From Ectocarpus siliculosus (Eukaryota; Sar; Phaeophyceae; Ectocarpales; Ectocarpaceae): a stretch of 25,323 nucleotides of DNA. The stretch lies in contig FN649727.1 of the NCBI GenBank assembly GCA_000310025.1, positions 7,747,560 to 7,772,882 of the forward strand. The letters are read 5' to 3'. Position numbers and translations under genes: made by a program. Of this stretch, positions 1-8,000 are shown one piece after another; position 1 is the first letter of the stretch, and each line of letters opens with the position of its first letter. Below the pieces are notes generated by a model. That model was not told where the DNA came from. It ran no database searches and was given only the letters and a program-made list of their open reading frames with translations.

Positions 1-260
1 CCCCCCTTTTTCCGGTTTTTGAAACAAATATGCATACCCCCCCCCATAAAAGGGCCCCGTTCCGGCGCCCTTTCCGGGGTCCCCCTTTTTTTCCCCCCCC
101 TTTTTCCGCCCCCCCGGCCCCCCGAGAAATGTCCCTATTTTTAGGGGGTCCCGTGGGGGTGGGACCAGAGAAAAGAAACTTTTTTTTTTTTTTTTTTTTT
201 ATGAAAAACCAAGGGCCAATGGGCCCCCCCCCCCCCCCCCCCACTCCCTGCCCCCCAACG
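1..260. other. Low-complexity contig end, probably poor-quality sequence
   Basis: The first 260 bases are runs of C, T and G, including a T run of about 20 near position 181 and a C run near 227-242, with almost no mixed sequence. The composition is unlike anything else in the window and resembles unreliable base calls at an assembly end. ORFs here encode only proline and phenylalanine runs and are not genes. Confidence 0.7.
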
Positions 261-412
261 TTGGAAAGCGCGTCTCTGCAATAATTTGCTGTAATTGCTG
301 TACACTGCTGTACATGATCTTTCTTCAAGGATGAGCTCGTCTGGGTCCTGTGTTGAGCAGTCCTGCCATAGTGCGCCCTCACCAACACCACCGGTGTGTG
401 CCCGGCGAACCG

Positions 413-535
413 ACCAGCGCTATTCAGAGGGACCGGCGCTATTCGAAGCACAGAACGACTTGGTGATTCAGTCTGTGCCCAGCAACTTCACCGGCGCTAA
501 ACAGGGCCACCGGCGTTATTCAACCGGCGTTGTTG
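413..535. repeat. Cluster of five ACCGGCG-type 13-bp motifs
   Basis: Five related 13-mers of the form ACCGGCGYTATTC start at 413 (ACCAGCGCTATTC), 432, 490 (ends TAAAC), 509 and 523 (ends TGTTG). Two neighbouring pairs are exactly 19 bp apart (413/432 and 490/509). The cluster lies just outside the left end of the inverted-repeat element at 582. Its design, a short GC-rich core plus an AT tail repeated over about 120 bp, resembles subterminal motifs of DNA transposons. It may be the edge of a second element whose other end lies outside the window. No coding potential is visible. Confidence 0.6.
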
Positions 536-581
536 AAGGACCCACTTTCCCACTACATACGCTGAAGTTCATACTACCACA

Positions 582-607
582 GTAGGGGGCCCGATGGAAG
601 GCGGTGT
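582..607 (+). repeat. Left terminal inverted repeat
   Basis: This is the left end of the transposon at 582-1815. It is identical to the inverted right end except at positions 596-597, where GG replaces AT. The preceding bases are CACA, and the TA at 583-584 is the possible target duplication. Confidence 0.8.
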
Positions 608-625
608 AGTGCGTGGTGAAGGAAA

Positions 626-720
626 CCGCCTTATATCGGGCAGCCGCCTTATACGCGTATAAGGCGGTAACCGCCTTATACACGGTCTGAGATTGGCCCA
701 ATAGGGCGGTGACCGCCTTA
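626..720. repeat. Left subterminal CCGCCTTATA motif block with perfect palindrome
   Basis: CCGCCTTATA occurs at 626, 644 and 671 on the plus strand and at 658-667 on the minus strand, with a near copy at 713. The copies at 644 and 658 meet head to head to form a perfect 24-bp palindrome (644-667) centred on CGCG. Such arrays are typical transposase binding regions in transposon ends; that role is inferred here. Confidence 0.75.
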
Positions 721-1651
721 TTTAAGACAAATGAAGAAGAAAGGAGGTTTCAGCGTATTGGGCATCACCTCACGGCGCGTCGCTGAGTGGAAGAAATGGT
801 CACGCGTCATGCATTCACGCGTGTAGAACGAGCAAGATTGCTTGCAATTGTTTGAGTGTCGTTTGCAGCGGTACGTACGTCTACATCTGATGCCGTACGA
901 CCCCGCTGGGAGTGTACAACAGAATGTACATCTGCATCCAACAATACCGCCGCACAAGGCTCTGATAGAGTAGACGAACAACGTGTCCAAACCAACACTT
1001 CTCTGATGCGAGGGACACCGAATATTTTTCCTTCGTGAAGAACAAAACTTAACCCAACATGGACGCACGCAATAGTTGGAAAGCAATCGTGGCACCGAAG
1101 AACATTTGTATTCGCTGCGTCCATGACGCTTGGCCGGGTTAAGCACTACTTGCCCCGGCGCTTGTACCTCTGAAAATGCGACCACTCTTTGCAGCACACC
1201 CTGCTCTATGAAAGACAACAACAGCTGAGAGAATCCTTCTATCCGCCTACAAGAACTCTCTCATGTCCGACTGCCGCACGGGTTTTCACGCGTGAGCTTT
1301 GATCATCGCCATTTTGGCCTTCTGAAGGTGGAAAACGGCTTCGCGATTGCCGGACTCCCCCGCGGCCCTTTCCAGAGAGCCTGGATCAAATGGGACTACG
1401 GCTCAGTGCATGCTACGGGCTGACGGCGTGTGTGCAAAGAGTAAGAGTGATGTGTCCGTGCTCGTTCGCATCGAATTCCTCCGCGTAAAAAAATACGGTT
1501 TCGTGCGGCCGAACACAACAAGTGTGTGCGCGCCTACAGTAGGGTTGTATTCCGTTAAGCCAGGGCGTTGTGTTGACCACTCCTTCAGGTGTCTTGGGGC
1601 CACAAAGGTACAGGTGTTTCAGAGAGGGGCGTAGTGATGCGAAGATTATCA

Positions 1652-1802
1652 CCGCCTTATATCGGATTTTACTTGGGTAGTTACCGCCTTATACAGGGAG
1701 ATTGCCTTTACAAGGCGGTGCCGCCTTATATCGGGTCTGAGTTGTGTGCGCCAATTTCAGCCGCCTTATATCGGACAACCGCCTTGTTCACACCGCCTTA
1801 TA
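1652..1802. repeat. Right subterminal CCGCCTTATA motif block
   Basis: Exact CCGCCTTATA copies start at 1652, 1684, 1721, 1761 and 1793, with shorter copies at 1712 (inverted AAGGCGG) and 1779. The segment CCGCCTTATATCGGGTCTGA at 1721 parallels a similar segment at 671-690 in the left block, so the two subterminal regions are related beyond the short motif. Confidence 0.75.
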
Positions 1803-1815
1803 TCGGGCCCCCTAC
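1790..1815 (-). repeat. Right terminal inverted repeat
   Basis: This is the inverted partner of 582-607, matching at 24 of 26 positions. It is followed by ATGTATG. The terminal CCCCC is followed by TA, mirroring TA before GGGGG on the left. Confidence 0.8.
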
Positions 1816-4701
1816 ATGTATGTAAGGGCATCTCATGTGTCAAATTCTGATGTAGTCTACCCAAGCAACGCAGCTGCATACACACCGTTCGTGTGTTTTG
1901 CAAGCGGAATCTCATGGATGGATCATCGGGGTTGGACGGGGGTTGCTGCAGTTGCTGTTGTTAATGCAGCAGCAGAGAGGAGGTGGTTAGAAACTCGGGA
2001 CCGCTCTCCATGTGCAGTGAACGGGCGTGTGCTTGTTGCAGGTGCCCCCGATTGGTTGGAACAGGAACTTTGAATCTTGGGGGCGCTGGAACTTGAATCT
2101 CCGACTTTTCATCACTGTACCCATAGACTAGGCCGATTCAACCAATGTTGCGTCTTGGCAACAGCTCAAGAGCTTGCCTTGCTCTACAACGTCTCGTCAC
2201 TACAGGGTGTAACGGAAAGAGAGCAGCTGATGCTGATGGTAGTTCTGTGCAAGTGTCTCTTTTCGTAACAGCAGGTAAGCTGGCGTTCGGTACTTGCAGT
2301 AATGATCATGCTTGACCGGCGATCTTTGCTCACCCGCTTTCGTGTCTTGGACAGTCGACATCCGGCTGAGTTGCTCTCCCCGCTTGAGGTTCTGGCCCCA
2401 ACTAGATCGAAGAGGCTGAAGCAGAGCAAGCCACCCCTATGCTGCAGCACGACGTCAACCTGTTAGATATCCGTGTCCCTTTCGCCTCGAGGCTGAATGG
2501 AATTGATTGCTGACCGCCAGACGACTCCACACCGGGTCGCACAGCACTTCAGCAGCAGCAGCAGCAGCAGCAGGGCTAGACAAGACTCCCCTTCCCTGGG
2601 CAAGATGATCCCCTCGTTCGAGTTTGTGTACGCGTGTGTGGTGGGAACAGCCCCTGCGTCCTTTATCTCTCTGGTATAAACCACGACACACAACAACAGC
2701 AAGTGAGCAGGCTGTGTCTGGTGTCTGGTCTTGGAACGGCAAACGGGGGGGGGCACAACAGCCGAGAGATGGAACGAAGGAAATTTGGGGGGGTGATTTT
2801 TTGTGTGTGCCGTTTCGTCGACGAAACGCTTGGATACGCTATAGTTCTACTCGTGTACAGCAGTACTCGTGTTGATGGTGTCGAGTTCTTTGTGCAATAT
2901 TGTGCAAGATTCGCTTCTAGCATGTGGATTAGGATAAGGAGATCTACGCACCTTGTTCTCGGGCGCGATCGTAGCGACGTACGACTTCTTCGAATCCTGA
3001 TGTTGTTCAATATTCATATGCAATCATCCTACGCGACGTCGTCGGCCGGCAGCGTACAGACACGGCGGTCAAGTAAGATTGTTGCAAGGGGGAAGCACAA
3101 ATAACTAAATAACTACGAGTCGATCGCACTCACGACTTTCTGTTTCCACGCAGACGGTGGTTTGGTGGCGAACGGGTTGCGTGGGAAAAAATCGCAAAGA
3201 GAGAGCGATGGCTTCAACCATCACATCCATAAGTAACCCCCGTCCCGCGCGACTCGTGTGCGTGTCGACATACCGTGCATACTTGGACTATTCGGTAACC
3301 TGGCAGCCAAAGAAAGATACCGGAAACGCTGTGAAACTCGAAGCAGAGTTAGGTTAGGTTTTGGACACAGTTAACTGGAACACGGGAGGCGTCCGCACCA
3401 GCTCGGCCAGAATACGGATGCTAGCAAAAGGAAAAAATGCGGAAAACGACAACCATCCACGGACCTGTGCGGGCGTTGAAGTGAGCCAGAAATCCGGATA
3501 ATATGAATGATGAGCCTGCAGTGGTACCGGTGGATCACGTGGCACTGACGGAATAAGTCAGTGTACATCCGTTGTACGGTGTAGGCAGGCGCTCTCATGC
3601 TAATTTTCTTGGCAAGTATTTCTGCAGAGAGACCGACCCCACAAGGCACCCCCCTCCCCCCTCTCTCTGTAAGGTACCAAAACAATGATGATATAAACTA
3701 GACTATCGATTTATCTGTGTTGAAGAGTCCAGGACAGAATAGTACACAGTTTTTTTACCTACAGATCGTAGTACATGAAACCATAGGGTTGTTTTTACAT
3801 AGTCCCCCCGAAGCACAGCCGTGGGTATCAGGCTCTCCTTCGAAGTTTTGGCAGGACGCCGTTACACCTACCGTGTGCACCCGTCCCTCGACAAAGTAGA
3901 CAACACGAAAAACGTGTATCTCCACCTTAGCATCACATGGCCGCAGAGAGAGAGCCACCGGAACACGAGCGTGAACCTCCACAACCCGCACCTACCCACG
4001 CACTCTTGTTGTTCCATGAGCTCGAAAGGGAGATGTGAGATACAATTCGTGCGACTATGGTATGGGCAGATCGTGCTTCTGGTTGTCGACGATCGTGGTT
4101 TTAGTTATTCATGATCGTAGCGCTCACCTTGGTGACTCCAGCCGGGAGTTCACGGCGGGAGAAAATGGACAAAACAGACTGATCTCAAAGGGAATGAATG
4201 CACGAAATGACCGAGTTCCATGAGAGGTAAAGATGCTCGTACCGGCTGCTAGAGCTGGTGGAGTGTCGGAGCAAAGGCCTCCTTGGTGATTCTTTTATGG
4301 TCGTATTGTTTTTGTTCAAGCCAGGGTTACACAGCCGACTTTCACACGTGCGCTTGGGCCATGGTATCACGCACCACTTTGTTAGTCCCTTTGCCGCCGG
4401 GATGTACTTACGTAGCCTGGCGCACAGACTGGCCAACGATACCGGTTGTTTGTGCCCCTCGCCGCAGAGATACACCACACGCCATCGATTTTGGGCCATC
4501 TATATGTGTCTTGTTTCCTGTGTCCTGCTGCTACATACTGCTGTCTACTAACGTACGTGTAGACTCTGGGAAGGTTTTGAATGCATACCAAGCACGAGAT
4601 CAAACCTCGAGGACAAAAGTACATTGTAGTCTCTCCCAATCCGTCAAAGGTGTAACTTGTGATGCTCCAAACCCATAGTGCTTGCACATGTAGCCTAGCG
4701 T
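1816..4701. other. Intergenic stretch, no gene recognised
   Basis: I read all six frames of this 2.9-kb stretch and recognise no protein family or exon with convincing splice sites. The longest open frame (2634-3104, plus) is low in coding-like codon use. The part next to 4701 probably includes the 3' UTR of the minus-strand EF-hand/TPR gene, since 3' regions in this window appear long. The only clear internal feature is the CAG microsatellite at 2550. Degenerate transposon remnants cannot be excluded. Confidence 0.55.
2550..2573. repeat. (CAG)8 microsatellite
   Basis: Eight uninterrupted CAG units lie in the intergenic region. CAG/CTG runs also occur inside the coding exons of the phosphatase gene, where they encode glutamine or alanine, so the triplet is generally common in this genome. 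Confidence 0.85.
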
Positions 4702-5068
4702 TCACCGCCGACGAGCCGATTTTCCCCTTTTCTTAGCCCCCTTCTTTTTGCGCCTTCCCTTGCTACCGCTGGCCTTACTCGGATCGATGGCAGGCGGCAG
4801 CTTTCCAGCGAAGACGAACCCCCCGGGGATCACGCGCGAGGTTCGTTGTGCTACCCCGTTGTACAGGACAAGATCGTCAACGGCGTCTGCGTGGTGCGAG
4901 GTCCATTTTCTGCTTCCCAGTGAGCGCCACATGTCCTTCTCCCATCGCTGGAGAGCTCGTCGCCCGCTGTCTCGAGAGCTACGCCTGCCGCGGCATTTGA
5001 CGGCCTTCACGAGGGCCAGGTTCCTCGATACTATAGTCGATCTCGGGTGCTCAACTCCCAACGCAGAG
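4702..5068 (-). CDS. Last exon of EF-hand/TPR gene: end of TPR plus basic tail
   Basis: The exon follows a good acceptor (CCTAAACCAG, with a branch-like CTAAAC) and enters in phase 2, matching the donor at 5332. Joined, the reading runs from the preceding TPR helix into SALGVEHPRSTIVSRNLALV. The HP..(T)..NLA pattern is typical of kinesin-light-chain-type TPRs. The rest includes WEKDMWRSLGSRKW and a lysine/arginine-rich end (GRRKKKGAKKRGKSARRR) that could be a nuclear signal or an RNA- or microtubule-binding tail. The TGA at 4704-4702 closes the frame. Confidence 0.72.
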
Positions 5069-8000
5069 CTGGTTTAGGGATGCGCAACGTGGCAGCGTTG
5101 TAACAATCGTTTGAAACCTTTTAGAAATCAAAGGAAAAACGATACTTCTATTATCTGTAAAGAGTACAGAGTAGTAGCACAGAGGATGAACGCAGGTGCT
5201 GGGGAGGCTGGCGATAGCCCTCTTTAGAGCCTCAATCTTGTTGTTGTTTCGTGTTCGACGTGAGGCTATTATCATCCCTGGAGCATCCGCTTGCCTTAGC
5301 CCCCACCCACTGAGTCATGGCACCCACTCACGTTGTGATCATCGACGAAATCTCTAGTGCCTGCACTGCAGGGAAGGACTCTCCCGTTGCGGCCAAGCCC
5401 ACGGCCACGTTGTTCAGCGCGATAGCCGCCGCAGCCTCCCCGGCCTCGGCGGCGGCGACGCTGGAGGCTGGCGTCCCGTAGCTGTGTGCTCCGTTCTTCC
5501 ACCCAGCTTCCACTTCGCTGGCGGGTTCTCCTGTCTCCATGTGATGCTCGCTACTACTGCACGAGAGAATGCTGTGTCGAACAACCAGCGCCAGTCTGAA
5601 GCAGCGGAGGCTGAGAGTTGTTTGACTGGAGTAGTAGAGGGTGACACTGCAGGTTGGGGGGGGAGTTGGGGGCGGGGACAGGGTAGTTTGGTGCAACGAT
5701 ACAAACGGGACTGCTGTGACACGCCGTCGCAGCAGGGCGGGTGGTAGGGTGATACGACTTGACACAACTACACGAAAATTTGCAGCTCAGCAGAAATTTC
5801 TGTGATCTTACCCACAGCTCACGAACATTAGGATGCATGAGTTTTTCGCGCTGATCTGGAAACACTGGTCTATGTGCTACGTTTCTCACGGTCGATAGCT
5901 CACCCCATCTCACTCAGAACAGACGCAAGGAGCGTCTCGCGCAGAAATGAATCGCCATCTTCGATGTAGGTGACCTCTTCCTCGGCCTTCACCAGCGTGG
6001 AGAGTGCATCGTCGTCTCTTCCCGCCGACTGGTAAATGCTTGCCTCGATTAAAAGGACTAGAGCCTTGCGCACGGCGAGGGGAAATCAACGGTTGGTGGC
6101 CGGAGATAGGGTAGCCCCTGGTGAAAGCGTGCGAGGCAAGACGCCCGCGAGAACATCCTGAAAAGATCGTATCTGCTCACCACATTGTGCTGCTTAAAAC
6201 TGTGAAGACATGTCCACATTGAGTCCGAGGCACAGAGTTCGGGAAAAAACGAGTGTTGGATTTGCTGGCCATGTCTTCTTGGCGACCCTGGTTGCTCAAG
6301 CGCTGCTTGGTGGGAAACTTGCCTCGTCCGAAGCATCCAATCCGCCCTCGGGGTTAGCCGGCTCGTGGTCGCCTTCACCTCCTCCTTGAAGCTCTTCCCA
6401 CATGAGCACCCCCTTTTCGAGCGTCTCCAGGGCGAGAGCGTAGCGCCCAGCCTGAGCGTAGCGTACGGACAGCGCATCCGTGCACCACGACACGCAAGCC
6501 ACCCAACACTTTCATCTCGGCGCCGTGAAAAATATTTGCCGTCCCCGAGGTCACGTCATACTTGGGCCCAGATCACACGGGAACCAGTGTCTGCGTCTTT
6601 CTGAGTCCGATATTTTGGGTTGAGAGGTGAGGACTCCCACATCAACACTGGGAGGCCCGACGGAATAACAACACTACGACAGACACTTACCTAAAACCCG
6701 GAGCGTGATAACCCACAAAAACAACAACTTCCAAGACAAGATCCACCTGGTGATGGTCCAGGGCCAGGTCCAGCAGGTGGCTTGCATCTTCCGGCGCGTG
6801 TTCTGGTACCGGCTGCAGCTCTTTGATCACCACCAGCCTTGCAAAACCCCCCCCGGCTCCCGGAGCGAGAGGTTCAGGGCCTGGCTCCTCCTCAACTACC
6901 ACCGCCCGGGCATCATCCCGCCGCGGCAGGAAAGTCTCAGACCCTGTGCCATCTGCCCCCGTCTCCACCTCGCTCGTTTCATGCGGCAAGACCTTCCCCT
7001 CGAGGTCCGACACACGATCGCGGATTTCTTCCAGGACTCGAGCTGACTCTTGGGGCGAAAACACTTTTTGCGGGAAAGTCTTCGAGTCCGAGACCTCCGC
7101 AGCCGTGCCTTCGTAATCGACCGCTGATATCGCTCGACCTTCTCCCCTACCTCCGTCATCGTTACCGCCGCCTTCGGACGGCTCGCTCCCCTCATCGATG
7201 CAACTGCCGTTCGACCGTGGTGAGCTTCGCTCCGAAGCACCCTCCCCTTTCGTGGTCACCGTGTCTCTGCAGGCCGGCGGGCTTAGGGAAGAGCTCGATA
7301 CATTGCGGCAGTGGAAACCTTGAGGCCTAGTTGCGCCGGAGCGTTTCTCTTCGTGTGCCGTTTCGGCATGGTGGAAGAGGGCCTTGAACGCCCCCACGTC
7401 GTAGGACGGTGGGACTTGTTCAGGCTGTTCGTCGACAGGGGGCGCGTCTGGAGTTCCGGGGGCGACGACCACGGATCTGGCCGAACACCGAAAGGGGGAC
7501 GCGACGCCGAACCATAATTTTCACCGGAAATTCGTTAAGTTGGTGGGTAGGTCGGCATGTTTATGTGCAACCAACCAATTTCCGTGCGCAACGTCGGCCT
7601 TTTTTTTTGTACCCGGTGCGTTTGGCGTCAGCGTGGCCAAAGAATGCCCTTTGAGAAATGAGAATGTGTGTTCGAGCGAGGGAGCTGAAGGGTAAGCGCC
7701 ATATCGCCGACCGACGCGGGATGCCCCTGGTCCCAAGCTGTACACGCACTGGAAACTATCGCAAGGACAAGAGGAGGGCCCATGACCAATGAGCAAGAGC
7801 GCGATATCAACACCTCCCTTTCCCTTTTGCATACAAACCTTGGGACGTCTACATGTATCGCAAGCCTATTTGTCGGTGTACTCTGGGGCACCTTCCTTTC
7901 TTCATCCTGAGCCTCATGGCTGCGCGGACGTGCCTCGCCTTCCTCTGGAACAGGCTCCTCTCGTTGCCGCTGCCTTCACCTGCCTCGTCCCTCCGCCCCG

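Larger units (their letters stand above)
582..1815. mobile_element. Non-autonomous DNA transposon (MITE-like) with 26-bp TIRs
   Basis: The two ends are inverted copies of each other. The left end reads GTAGGGGGCCCGAT then two differing bases then AAGGCGGTGT, and the reverse complement of the right end matches it at 24 of 26 positions. If the element proper begins at GGGGG, both sides are flanked by TA, which would fit a TA target-site duplication. Inside each end, over about 100-160 bp, lie repeated CCGCCTTATA motifs. The middle (about 720-1640) contains no ORF with transposase features, so the element would need enzymes supplied in trans. The superfamily cannot be assigned: TA duplication suggests a Tc1/mariner-like mechanism, but the terminal sequence itself is not one I recognise. 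Confidence 0.8.

Noticed and set aside
718-1221. 167-codon minus ORF inside the transposon as a transposase
   Set aside because: It has no catalytic-triad spacing or DNA-binding motif that I can see, and its Cys/Arg/Ser-rich composition looks random.
2634-3104. 156-codon plus ORF in the intergenic region
   Set aside because: It has no recognisable family, unremarkable codon use and no splice partners. I treat it as chance.
6839-7330. Plus-strand Pro/Ser-rich ORF opposite the linker exon
   Set aside because: It is a shadow of the minus-strand exon 7476-6691, which has proper splice sites and in-phase neighbours.
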